From positions 27,678,657 to 27,742,656 of the forward strand of contig CM070632.1 in NCBI GenBank assembly GCA_036346255.1: DNA of 64,000 nt, in the 5' to 3' direction. The notes below the pieces were generated by a model. That model was not told the DNA's origin and ran no database searches. It saw nothing but the letters and a program-made list of their open reading frames with translations. Numbering within the stretch: the stretch's first letter is position 1; every line of letters begins with the position of its first letter. Source of the DNA: Ampelocalamus luodianensis. Lineage: Eukaryota; Streptophyta; Magnoliopsida; Poales; Poaceae. Positions 22,039 to 32,388 of this stretch are shown in pieces. A program made the translations under genes and the position numbers.

Positions 22039-22745
22039 TTAGGCTACAAAATTTGAGGCAAAAACTTGTATGTGATGCCCTTGGATGTATAGGGACAGAA
22101 AGGTGTTGCTCAAGTCAAACGACCGAGGACAATCCAGATGGTAGCATTCTTCTTGGGGAAAACGGGGTAGGCTAGCAAGGCTTGATGAAACCAAGGTAGT
22201 GCCAGGCACCAATGATGGAGCAAGATGAAGATCACCATCAGCAGTAAAAGGTAGGGATACAAAGGAACGAGACGTCTCTGAATCGAATAATACCGTATCA
22301 GGGTAAGAGTAAACAAGAAGCGTACCCAACATGACGTCAGGCGCCTCCTGAACTTCTTCAGCGGGGATGGAGTTGACTTGATCACGAACAGCCTTTTGCT
22401 TCTGATGCTTCACGGGGCAACTGTTGGCGTAATGCCCCTTCTCGTGGCAATAGAAACACGTGACAACGGCCAGATTGCGGGGGCCTCCTTGCTGCTGGAC
22501 CGCAGGTGCACGAGACTGAAACACGGCCCGCGGAGGTCGAGGGGTTGTTGCCCTCTTCTTAGGGCAACTATGCACATAGTGACCCTTATTGTTACAGAAG
22601 AAACAGGTGGCATCCGCCATCTGTTGATGCTTGCGACAATCCTCTAGCTTCTTCTTTCTGGCCCCAGCAACTACGGCATTCTCGACTGGTAATTTGTCCT
22701 GCAGCTCCACTGACAAATCATCCAAGAACTTCTCCGGTCTGGAAG
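22039..22745 (-). pseudogene. Gypsy A gag C-terminus with two CCHC knuckles and protease-like remnant
   Basis: The 228-residue minus frame begins in gag text (DDLSVELQDKLPV, matching MDGLSEELQDKLS in Gypsy C gag at ~62050), then a basic stretch, two perfect CX2CX4HX4C knuckles (CFFCNNKGHYVHSC at ~residues 41-54 and CFYCHEKGHYANSC at ~89-102), then VNSIPAEEVQEAPDVMLGT and VLFDSETSRSFVS, where a retroviral-type protease would have DSGASHSF. The catalytic D is kept but the G is not, so protease activity is doubtful. The capsid half expected upstream is absent and replaced by the next feature. Confidence 0.85.
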
Positions 22746-23237
22746 CATTGGCAATTGCGATACTTGTAGATGACCAAGAAGCGATCCAAGCTTTAACGAC
22801 CGTGCGATCACCAGGCTCATGCTACACTCCTTGGGATAGTGAGTGCTTCCCTCGCAGAGAAAACAAGTGACTCTAGCAGTCGGACAGTTTCCGGGTAGGT
22901 GGTCTTCATCACAATTTGGGCAAGCTGTGGTACACCCGATGCTGTAGTGTCCTTCCTCACCACAGCGCCGGCAGACCATGACCTTCCCAGGGTTGCAACC
23001 TTTGGCGACATGGCTCTTTTTACCATGGTCACAGCAAAAAGGGGGCCAAAATTCATCACAATCGCCAGAGGGGAGGCGCTTGCAACCCTTGCTTGGACAG
23101 TTGGGGCCAGGGAGACCTTCATCCCAGCCAGCTTGCTGACCTAGTCCGCTGATGGGCTGTCCAGCCATCCTATTACGAAGAGATGGGTTAGCGCGAACCC
23201 GAAGACTAGAAACTGATGGACGCGGAAGAAATGCCAA
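22746..23237 (-). pseudogene. Zinc-knuckle array fused upstream of Gypsy A gag remnant
   Basis: Minus-strand frame opening at 23237. After ~45 residues it has CPSKGCKRL, a Cys-rich stretch CCDHGKKSHVAKGC, a perfect CCHC knuckle CRRCGEEGHYSIGC, a shorter CPNCDEDHLPGNC (CX2CX3HX4C) and another perfect CFLCEGSTHYPKEC. With the two downstream, at least five knuckles lie in a row. Ordinary Tekay gag has one or two. The frame shifts near 22750, close to the join with gag text. This part resembles grass zinc-knuckle proteins rather than gag; a captured host or foreign segment is possible but unproven. Confidence 0.75.
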
Positions 23238-23980
23238 GGATTAGGGGGGTCCTGCCGAACGTTAGGGTGGGGATAGATACTAGGATAGACAAGGATCAAA
23301 CCCGAAAGCTTAAGGCAAAGAAACAATAAACCACTAAGAGTTGAACTCAAAAAGCTCCAAAAACAACCCCAAAATCAGCACAAGGTCTCAAGCCACAACA
23401 CCAACTTCCTGTTGCAACTAACCCGTATGGAGGGAACGAGCAATTGGTTTAGGAAGGTAAATTTCAGCATGCAACTCAAATTCAAGTAGGACCAAATAGT
23501 ATGGTAGAACCGCTAACAATAACGTTAGATAATTAGCCAACTAATATCACTCCTTACCCTTTTATTCCCACAAGTTTTAGTTGGATTATCCTCTCATTTT
23601 CAACACTCTATACTATTAATAGCTAGCTATCCAAAACTTCTAGCTTGCTGTCCAGATTTTTGTCTTCCCTCTCCTGGCCGAATTCTTCACTTCCAACTTC
23701 TCCTAATCTTCGCTTCAAAATAGCAAGCTCTTCAATTCAAAGCTCTCATGGTTTTCCCAAAACCAATTTAATCGATAAAATGACCATCTTTGAAAAGAAG
23801 ATGAGAGGGAAAACAATTTTCCAAATTCAATCAAGATTAAGGTGAGATGAGCAAACTAAGATAGATGAGAAGTAAAATCTGATAACTTACTTAGGCTTTC
23901 AAATTCATTTGATAGTTTTAAAACTAAGTTTTCCAAAATATTCTAAGGACGACCAAGCTAGGGGTTTCTACGGTCAGTAT
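23238..23980 (-). other. Gypsy A 5' leader
   Basis: Untranslated leader between primer site and coding remnant. It is homologous to the Gypsy C leader (60755-61467), for example the stretch around 23850-23900. The part 23406-23980 is duplicated at 30866-31440. No gene seen; the 66-codon plus frame is chance. Confidence 0.75.
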
Positions 23981-23993
23981 GGCTCTGATACCA
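23981..23993 (-). other. Gypsy A primer-binding site (Met-tRNA type)
   Basis: Plus GGCTCTGATACCA, i.e. TGGTATCAGAGCC on the minus strand, a few bases inside the 5' LTR edge at 23998. This matches the usual initiator Met-tRNA primer site of plant LTR retrotransposons. A second copy is at 31441-31453. Confidence 0.93.
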
Positions 23994-23997
23994 ACTT

Positions 23998-24356
23998 TGT
24001 GAGGACCCCGATTTATTCAACTTGTAATGCTTAGCCTTCCGTTGACCCTAGCACCACAAATCGAATAAACCAAGCCTCGAGATATGTATACTTCCCGAAA
24101 TGCAGATACACACCTGCTACAAAATCATGCATCAATTCCATACAACTCATAATAACAAGCCCGAAAAGACGTACAATAGATAAAATTATTACAAAAGAGA
24201 GGCCAACCGCCAAGAACTAAAAGAACAATGAGCGAAATGCCATAAGATGGCTAAGACAAAAGCCAACCGGTTGCCACACACCCACAAGGCAAACCGACCG
24301 GGCCGCCAAGCTAGTCGTCCACACCGAAGCAAAACTCACCAAAGTCAATCCCTAGG
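23998..24356 (-). repeat. Gypsy A 5' LTR, first segment
   Basis: TGTGAGGACCCCG... matching the start of the 3' LTR at 16025, ending at CCTAGG where Copia 1 begins. It continues at 49500. CTAGG at 24352-24356 is the left copy of the Copia 1 target duplication. Confidence 0.93.
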
Positions 24357-24763
24357 TGTAGGATCGCGGCAAGGCTACGATAGCACAAACAAAAATTTAC
24401 CGCGCAACCAAGGAACCACCGCAAGTAATAGATCACGAGATTACCACTAGACGCGCCGACTCGTAGCGGAAGTAGAGTCGATGTAGCGAGTTGATGCAGT
24501 CATAGTCGTACTTGCTGTGCGTCTTCTCCTCCTACTCCGACGAACGTCGCAAGTTCTCCTCCAGCTCCTGAGGTCGTCGTGAGTCGCGGATCGTCCTAGT
24601 GCCGATGCCGCCGCAAAAAGACCTCCAAGGTATCCACACGTGCGGGCGGGGACACCACGCGCAGAGTGCTAGCGCCGATGGCGTGGTTGAGGAGAGCGTG
24701 GCTATTAGGGTTTCGGATTTCTTCCAAAAGATTTGATCCTCACGTCACCCCATGCCACCGCCC

Positions 24764-24773
24764 CTATATATAG
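24764..24773 (-). promoter_or_regulatory. Copia 1 LTR TATA box
   Basis: CTATATATAG (self-complementary), read CCTATATATAGGGG on the minus strand, in the LTR position expected for the promoter. The mate LTR has the same site at 48279-48288. Confidence 0.75.
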
Positions 24774-24959
24774 GCATCCATAATGGGTCCCACCAGAGGC
24801 CCATTAGGAACTCGTGGCCTATAAGAATTCGGATCACCATCCAAATCAAATCCTAGCCCTTTAAGTGTGTGACCCTATAGGTTTGTGAGTAATCGGTTGT
24901 GACTTGAAACTCTTTCCGATCACGAGTCGTCAATGGTACCTAGCGGCACATAACGATTC

Positions 24960-25230
24960 CCGAACACACACGTAATATATCGGACGAACCTTAATGCAAT
25001 ATGATCTACGACTAGGTCCTTATCACTTACGACCACTCGTACTTAGTCACGACAGTTCATAATCGATTACAACGATGACGTAACTCCTTACGACCGCTTA
25101 GTATCTAACTACGACTGCTTGCAACTTCTTACAACGATTGGTGATAATGTTCGAGTAGTCTTCGACTAGGTCGTATCTCCATACGACTTCGACCAGTCTA
25201 AGACCTTTGGCAACCGAACGACCGCTTGTG
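24960..25230 (-). repeat. Cluster of TACGAC motifs in the Copia 1 U3
   Basis: About nine TACGAC(C/T)-like hexamers recur at irregular spacing here and again in the mate LTR at 48515-48740. In element direction they read GTCGTA upstream of the TATA box, so they may be U3 enhancer repeats. Confidence 0.6.
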
Positions 25231-25966
25231 TATTCTCCTTTGCCTCACGACATCCGGTTGAACTTGGTGAGATAATATGTCATCCATGGACTGCTCAATA
25301 CTTTCGATCAAGTGTCGAATAACTTCATGTGGTCGACACTTCGACCACTAGTGGCATGGCCATGCACTTTCTTTATTCGACCACAACGAGGCCCAGACAT
25401 CTCTCCCGTTATGTTAGGAGGGCAAATCCCATATCCGATCACCACATTCCTCCACATGTTTCATAGCATACCCGAAAGCTACCTTTATAACTACCGATTC
25501 ATTTGAGTAGCGTTTGGCAACCCTAAGAGTGCTATTATGCATGTAGGAAACCATGCTGATCTCGTGTCTAAGGATTATACATCATCATTGCTTGAGACCA
25601 ACTAACAACACATAGAATCATAACAATCTCAATAGTGTCTCAAGGTGGGTCTTATCCAACACTATGTTCTCTAACATGTGTCCACATTATTGATTCGATA
25701 TCTCTATATCCATGACCGGTGAAACATGGTCATCAATCAATACATGTACTAGTCGTGGAGTCACTGGTGTTCCGATCAGTGACATTCAACTAGGGATACT
25801 TTTAGAACGACATCATATAAGATAAAGAGTTTCACCAACAAGTCACATACTCATTGATCTATATAACTGATGATTCATTCAAGGAACAAGATAACATATT
25901 ATCAAAAGTTATGAACATAATGAAATACAATCATCTCTATGATTGCCTCTAGGCATATTTCCAACA

Positions 25967-25985
25967 GCTCCCACTTGCACTAGAG
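25967..25985 (-). other. Copia 1 polypurine tract
   Basis: Plus GCTCCCACTTGCACTAGAG; on the minus strand this is the AGTGGGAGC-type purine tract directly before the LTR start TGTTGGAAAT, as in other Angela/BARE-like elements. Confidence 0.8.
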
Positions 25986-26399
25986 TCAATCATTTAAGTA
26001 TCTAATACCGATAGCTCTTGTGTGCGCCTCATGCTTTGGCTGTGTGAGAGGCTTAGTCAACGGATCAGCAACATTTAAATCCGTTTGAATTTTGCATATC
26101 TTAACATCTCCTCTATCCACCAATTCGCGAATAAGGTGGTAACGCCTGAGTATATGCTTGGACTTCTGATGGGATCTAGGCTCCTTAGCCTGCGCAATGG
26201 CTCCATTATTGTCACAATAGAGATCCATTGGGCCCAAGGCACTCGGAACCATACCCAATTCAGTAATGAAATTCCTTATCCAAACACCTTCCTTCGTAGC
26301 TTCAGAAGCCGCAATGTACTCGGCCTCCGTCGTAGAATCAGCAACCGTCCCTTGCTTGGAACTTTTCCACTTCATCGCTCCTCCATTCAAAATGAACAC
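25986..26399 (-). pseudogene. Copia 1 RNase H and pol C-terminus
   Basis: A 137-residue frame with the Copia RNase H signature: MKWKSSKQGTVADSTTEAEY (residues ~10-29), YIAASEATKEGVWIRNF, LYCDNNGAIAQAKEP (~62-76) and the KHILRRYHLIRE helix, ending in VADPLTKPL. Acidic residues of the active site (E of TEAEY, D of YCDN) are kept. It is the end of the polyprotein; the stop is followed ~18 bp later by the polypurine tract. The join to the RT upstream is broken by frameshifts between 26400 and 27000. Confidence 0.93.
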
Positions 26400-27795
26400 A
26401 TAACCAGATTACGAACGATAATCATCTTTGTCGGTTTGGAAGCTTGCATCGGTGTAACCATTTACAACGAGCTCTTCATTACCGCCATAAACTAGAACGC
26501 ATCCTTAGTCCTTCTCAAGTACTTAAGAATGTTTTTCACACCGTGTCCAAATGACCTTCACCGGATCGACTTGGTATCTACTCGTAACACTTAGAGCATA
26601 TGATACATCCGGTCGAGTACCTATCATGGCGTACATGATGGATCCAATAGTCAAGCATATGGAATACCATTCATACGGTCTCGCCATCGCTTGTCGAAGG
26701 ACACCGACTCTTGCTAAGACTTATGCCATGTGATATAGGCAAGAACCCTTTCTTGGCATCCCGCATGTTGAACCGAATCAACATCTTGTCAATATAAGTA
26801 CTTTGGCATAATCCAATTAGCCTTCTTGACCTATCTCTATAGATCTTTATCCTAAGATATATGTCGCTCTCCTAGGTCCTTCATAGAAAAACTATTTTTC
26901 AATGATACCTTAACAGATTCCAAAGATTGGAATGTCATTCCCGATCAATAATATGTCATCTACATATAGGATCGAAATAACGAGTGCGCTCCACTAACCT
27001 TCATGTAAACACAAGGTTCTTCTTTGTTCTTGACGAAACCAAACCTTTGATCTCCTCATCAAAACGTATATTCCAACTCCGAGATGCTTCCTTCAACCCA
27101 TAAATGGACTTTTGAAGTTTGCACACTTTACTAGCATTCTTTGGATCGACAAAACCTTCAGGTTGTGTCATGTACACATCCTCACTTAGGTTTCCATTCA
27201 GGAAAGCCGTTTTGACATCCATTTGCCATATCTCATAGTCAAAATATGCAGCAATAGCTAGAATGATCCGTATAGATTTAAGCATCGCTACTGGTGAGAA
27301 AGTCTCATCGTAGTCAACCCCTTGAACTTGTCGAACCCCTTTTGCGACCAGTCGAGCTTTATGAATGTGAACATTTCCATCCATATCAATCTTTTTCTTA
27401 TAGATCCATTTGCACTCAATGGTTTTAACACCATCAAGAGAATCGACCAGGTTCCAAACCTGATTGTCACTCATGGAGTCTATCTCGGATTTCATGGCTC
27501 CAAGCCATTTCTCAGAGTCTGGGTCCATCATCGCTTCCTCATAAGACTTAGGCTCATCATTATTCAACAATAATACGTCATGCCCATACCTTACAGGCAA
27601 TTGACGTGGCCTTTTAGATCTACGTGGGGCTGATGCCTCATCCACCGGTTCAACAACAATTTGTTCATCCTGTAGAGGTTCAGTAGGAGTTGAAACACTT
27701 TCAGATGTTTCTCGAATTTCTTCAAGTTGCACCTTTCTCCCATCGACTTCTTTTGAAAGAAACTCTTTCTCCAAAAGACACCATTTCTGCAACAA
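26400..27795 (-). pseudogene. Copia 1 reverse transcriptase
   Basis: The intact 264-residue frame 27001-27795 carries the linker RRSKRPRQLPVRYG (residues ~58-71), the RT start WLGAMKSEIDSMSDNQVW, IECKWIYKKKIDMDGNV, ARLVAKGVRQVQGVDYDETF and MDVKTAFLNGNLSEDVYM with the first catalytic Asp, then KLQKSIYGLKEASRSWN. The second catalytic block appears as LYVDDILLIGN in another frame at 26936-26971. The rest of the RT palm/thumb and connection is fragmented down to 26400. RT copies RNA to DNA in the retroelement particle; this copy is broken. Confidence 0.93.
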
Positions 27796-28694
27796 AAACT
27801 TTGCCCTCTTCCCTGTTGTAGAAGTAGTATCCTTTGGTTTCCCTAGGATATCCTATAAAGAAGCATTTATCAGACTTGGGTGTGAGTTTATCAGACATCA
27901 AACGTTTAACATAGACATCACATCCCCAAATCCTTAGAAAAGACAAACTAGGACTCTTCTCAGTCCACATCTCATATGGTGTCTTATCTACTGATTTTGA
28001 TGGTAATTTATTTAAAGTGAAAGCGGCAGTTTCAAGAGCGTAACCCCAAAAATACAATGGCAGATCAGATTGGCTCATCATCGATCGAACCATGTCCAAC
28101 AAAGCCCGACACGCGCTCGGACACCCCATTCCAATGTGGAGTGCACGTGGTGTAAGTCAGGAACAATTCCACATTGTTTCAAATGATCACCAAATTCATG
28201 GCTCAAAAATTCACCTCCACGATCGATCGTAGGGATTTGATTGTCTTGCCAAGTTGATTCTGTACCTCACTCTGGAACTCCTTGAACTTTTCAAAGGATT
28301 CCGACTTGTGCCTCATTAAGTAGACATATCCATATCTACTATAGTCATCGGTGAAGGTAATGAAGTACTGAAAACCACCTCTAGCTGTCGTGCTCATTGG
28401 TCCACACACATCAGTATGTACGAGTGCCAACTGGTCGGACGCCCTCTCAACTCGACCGGTGAAAGGGGTCTTGGTCATTTTTCCGAGTAGGCAAGATTCG
28501 CACGTTTCAAATGATTCCAAATCAAATGAGTTTAGAATTCCATCATCATGGAGCTTCTTCATACGTTTCTCACTTATGTGACCCAAACGACAATGCCAAA
28601 TAAAAGTGGAATTCATGTTATTAGGCCTAAGCCTTTTCGCATTAATATTATAGACGGGTGCAACATCAAGATTTAAAATAAACAACCCATTCAA
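27722..28694 (-). pseudogene. Copia 1 integrase
   Basis: Two frames. 28203-28694 holds the GAG-pre-integrase zinc finger (WHCRLGHISEKRMKKLH, then CESCLLGKM) and the start of the catalytic core, with LVHTDVCGPMSTTARGG (first Asp) and FITFTDDYSRYGYVY. 27722-28129 continues with RSMMSQSDLPLYFWGYALETA, TPYEMWTEKSPSLSFLRIWG and the C-terminal FIGYPRETKGYYFY motif. The middle (28130-28202), expected to hold the second catalytic Asp and the Glu, is frameshifted. Enzyme of cDNA insertion; non-functional here. Confidence 0.93.
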
Positions 28695-29154
28695 TACAGT
28701 GCATAGCCATAAAACACTTCATTCAAAAATATAGAACAACCATTGTTCTCAATAATGAATTTATAACCCTCTCGCCATCAAACATGAGGCGTAGATAATG
28801 TTTCTACTCATGGTCGAACGTAATAACAATTATTTAATTCCATAATAAATCCGAAGGCAAAAGTAATGGCAAAGTCCCGACGGCTAATGCAAAGAACCCT
28901 TGCTTTATTCCCGACGCGAAGATCCATTTCGCCTCTTGCAACTCTCCTAATCCTTGTTAGACTCGCATCGAATTGCAAATATGAGCAAGCGATCCGGTAT
29001 CAAATACCCATGAGTTAACGTAAGAATCGGCAATAAAAACATCTATAACATTAATACACGAAGTGGAAGGTTTAGTCCCACCATTCTTTTTCGGATCAGC
29101 CGGTATTTCTTGCGGTTCCTCTTCCAATGTCCTAGCTCTTTGCAAGAAAAGCAT
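28695..29154 (-). pseudogene. Copia 1 protease region
   Basis: Frame 28957-29154 contains SWVFDTGSLAHICNSM, the aspartic-protease active site of Copia elements (DTG kept), with upstream text resembling the gag-protease linker. The stretch 28695-28956 between protease and integrase is homologous by position but frameshifted, and its expected C-terminal protease flap is not readable. Confidence 0.8.
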
Positions 29155-29700
29155 TCATTCTCTTGAGTCGGGCGGACTTAGTCTTGGGCTTAGGCTTGTT
29201 GGTTTGGATCTTATCCAAGTTTTAGCCTTGCCCTTTCCATTGACCTTAGTCTTAGCCTTCTTCTTGAAGCTCGTACTCTTTTGCACCATCATCACATGAC
29301 TGTTGCTTTTCTTAATGCTGTCTTCTGCAGTCTTGAGCATCATATGCAGTTCGGTGAGATTCTTGTCTAAACTATTCATATGGAAGTTCGTAATGAACGC
29401 CCATAGCTTGCGAAGCGAAGCAAGAATCAAATCTGTAGCCAACTCTTGACTAAGTGGAAAACCAAGTTTTTCCAAGCTCTATGTGTAACCAACCATCTTG
29501 ATCACATGTGGGCTCACCGGACTACCCTCAGTTAGCTTACACCCAAACAAGTTCTTTGAGATCTCATATCTCTCAGTTCTTGCTTGTGTCTCAAACATGC
29601 CTTTGAGCGCCACGATCATATCATAGGCTTCAATGTTCTCAAACTGCTTCTGAAGGTCTGAGTTCATAGCAGCAAGCATGAGACAACTAACATCAAGGGA
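29155..29700 (-). pseudogene. Copia 1 gag (UBN2-type) remnant
   Basis: Two frames, 29479-29679 and 29155-29475, give Copia gag text: MNSDLQKQFENIEAYDMI with LKGMFETQARTERYE, then VHPHVIKMVGY-like SPHVIKMVGYT, LGFPLSQELATDLILASL and FHMNSLDKNLTELHMMLKTAED. This is the retrotransposon gag/UBN2 region that builds particles. The CCHC knuckle expected near the C-terminus is not clearly readable. A frameshift or stop near 29477 divides the two. Confidence 0.9.
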
Positions 29701-30865
29701 CTCATCACATGCCTTTTATAGGCGCTTTTAAATGTAGCAGCAGATTTTCAGCAGCACATCCGAATTGGTTCCTCTAGAACATGTTCCTTTTATCTTGCCT
29801 AAGAACAATTCTTAGGTTGCGGGACCAATCCATAAAATTTGTTCCATTCAGTTTTCCTTATCAAGTATCGAGCATAAGCAAAACTGGATGTAGGTACAAC
29901 AGATTGGTGCCATGATCTACAACATAAAATATGCAAAACTAAGATATATGTTCAAAAGTAACTTGTATTAAACAATTTAATAAAGATACTCCCACTAAAT
30001 ACCATATCCCTCTTATGACATTCTAGTGATTCAAGACCCATAATTAATTAATCTCCTAGTGAGCTTTGGCATCATCGCTAGAAGATTAGTGAATATGGTA
30101 AGCAACCCTTTGCTAATCATATCTCTATATGACTCTTGTTGTTGGCAAGATCTCTATGCTCCAGTGCCCAACCCTATGCCCTAAGGTCTACAACCGTTAT
30201 GATGACCTTGTCAAGTTAGACCAATGCTAAGCGTGTAAGTGTCTGACACAAACCCATCTAGTAAAGGAGAGTTAATGGCACTCTGCTTTGGCAAGACCTA
30301 CCATTAAAATACAAGACTTTGGATGGTGCAGCAAATTGGGAGGGCATCAATTTTAACTCAATATTAAGTAAGGGAATTTTACTTCTACCATGTTAAGAGC
30401 ATACAAAGCAATTAAATAACATGCATAGAAATAAATAAACAAAAGAAAAGCATTCACAGACAATCATATTGCACTGTGATATAGTATGACCCCACAAGGT
30501 GATCTCCATCGCTGTAGCAGTGCGCCATGTCTCCAAGTACTCCCACTAAACCATTACTGAAAATAGCACTAGTGATAGAATACAAAGTCGACACGCAGGC
30601 CGTTATACAAATATAGACAGCCTTGGGCTGCAATAAGCATGACACGCAGGTCATGAACATTACACACATACATGCATCTCATACATTACGGGTCATACTA
30701 TTCACAAAATCCTGCAAAAACAAGTTAGGCATAGAATCGCATTCTATCTAGCGTATGGCGTGAAATAGCAATACTTAAACCAAGTTAAGGTCCTAATCCA
30801 CAGGAGTGGCAACCCGCACCAAAAGGGCGGAAACCCTATCTATATTCCAAGGTCCTGCTCGGCGG
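29701..30865 (-). other. Copia 1 leader, truncated
   Basis: Untranslated leader upstream of gag; no gene. It should end at a primer-binding site next to a Copia LTR, but instead it runs into Gypsy A sequence at 30866. No TGGTATCAGAGC-type site of Copia 1 is found, which supports truncation by rearrangement. Confidence 0.65.
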
Positions 30866-31824
30866 TTCCTGTTGCGACTAACCCGTATGGAGGGAACGAG
30901 CAATCGGTTTAGGAAGGTAAATTTCAGCATGCAACTCAAATTCAAGTAGGACCAAATAGTATGGTAGAACCGCTAACAATAACGTTAGATAATTAGCCAA
31001 CTAATATCACTCCTTACCCTTTTATTACCACAAGTTTTAGTTGGATTATCCTCTCATTTTCAGCACTCTATACTATTAATAGCTAGCTATCCAAAACTTC
31101 TAGCTTGCTGTCCAGATTTTTGTCTTCCCTCTCCTGGCCGAATTCTTCACTTCCAGCTTCTCCTAATCTTCGCTTCAAAACAGCCAGCTCTTCAATTTAA
31201 AGCTCTCATGGTTTTCCCAAAACCAATTTAATCGATAAAACGACCATCTTTGAAAAGAAGATGAGAGGGAAAACAATTTTCCAAATTCAATCAAGATTAA
31301 GGTGAGATGAGCAAGCTAAGATAGATGAGAAGTAAAATCTGAGAACTTACTTAGGCTTTCAAAATCATTTGATAGTTTTAAAACTAAGTTTTCCAAAATA
31401 TTCTAAGGACGACCAAGCTAGGGGTTTCTACGGTCAGTATGGCTCTGATACCAACTTTGTGAGGACCCCGATTTATTCAACTTGTAATGCTTAGCCTTCC
31501 GTTGACCCTAGCACCACAAATCGAATAAACCAAGCCTCGAGATATGTATACTTCCCAGAAATGCAGTATACACACCCTGCTACAAAATCATGCATCAATT
31601 CCATACAACTCATAATAACAAGCCCAGCAAAAGACGTACAATAGATAAAATTATTACAAAAGAGAGGCCAACCGGCCAAGAACTAAAAGAACAGCGGAAG
31701 CGAAATGCCATAAGATGGCTAAGACAAAAGCCAACCGGTTGCCACACACCCACAAGGCAAACCGACCGGGCCGCCAAGCTAGTCGTCCACACCGAAGCAA
31801 AACTCACCAAAGTTAATCCCTAGG
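30866..31824 (-). repeat. Duplicate of Gypsy A leader, primer site and LTR start
   Basis: Matches 23406-24356 along its whole length, including the primer site (31441-31453), the LTR edge TGTGAGGACCCC (31458) and the final CTAGG (31820-31824) followed at once by a Copia 1 LTR start. Its left edge lies at the shared TTCCTGTTGC (30866-30875 and 23406-23415), pointing to a junction at short homology. Confidence 0.95.
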
Positions 31825-32388
31825 TGTAGGATCGCGGCAAGGCTACGATAGCACAAACAAAAATTTACCGCGCAACCAAGGAACCACCGCAAGTAATAGA
31901 TCACGAGATTACCACTAGACGCGCCGACTCGTAGCGGAAGTAGAGTCGATGTAGCGAGTTGATGCGATCGTGTCGTGCTTGCTGTGCGTCTTCTCCTCCT
32001 ACTCCGACGAACGTCGCAAGTTCTCCTCCAGCTCCTGAGGTCGTCGTGAGTCGCGGATCGTCCTAGTGCTGATGCTTCGCAACAGCACCTCCAAGGTATC
32101 CACTGTGAGGACCCGGAATATTTAACTAGTAACACTTAACCTCCAAATGGTTCTGGCATTACTAATTAAACATTCTAAGCCTCGATGGACATATGCTTCC
32201 CAGAATTGCAGCATATGCACATCATCACAAAATTACACATCAATTCCATACACATACATCACTAGGTTCAACAACGACATACAAAAAGTAAAGTTATTAC
32301 AAAAGAGAGCCGACCAGCCAAATAGAACAATATACAAGAATGACAGCGGAAGCAAAAGCGCCATAAGATGGCTAGAACAAAAGTCGAC

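Larger units (their letters stand above)
24357..25966 (-). repeat. Copia 1 3' LTR (1610 bp)
   Basis: Plus-strand limits TGTAGGATCGCGG and CATATTTCCAACA. It contains a minus-strand TATA box at 24764-24773 and, between about 24960 and 25230, around nine TACGAC-type motifs. Its mate is 31825-32103 plus 48146-49494. Confidence 0.93.

Noticed and set aside
22671..23237. Independent host zinc-knuckle gene
   Set aside because: It lies between retroelement leader and gag text on the same strand, inside paired LTRs, with a frameshift at the join; better read as part of the element.
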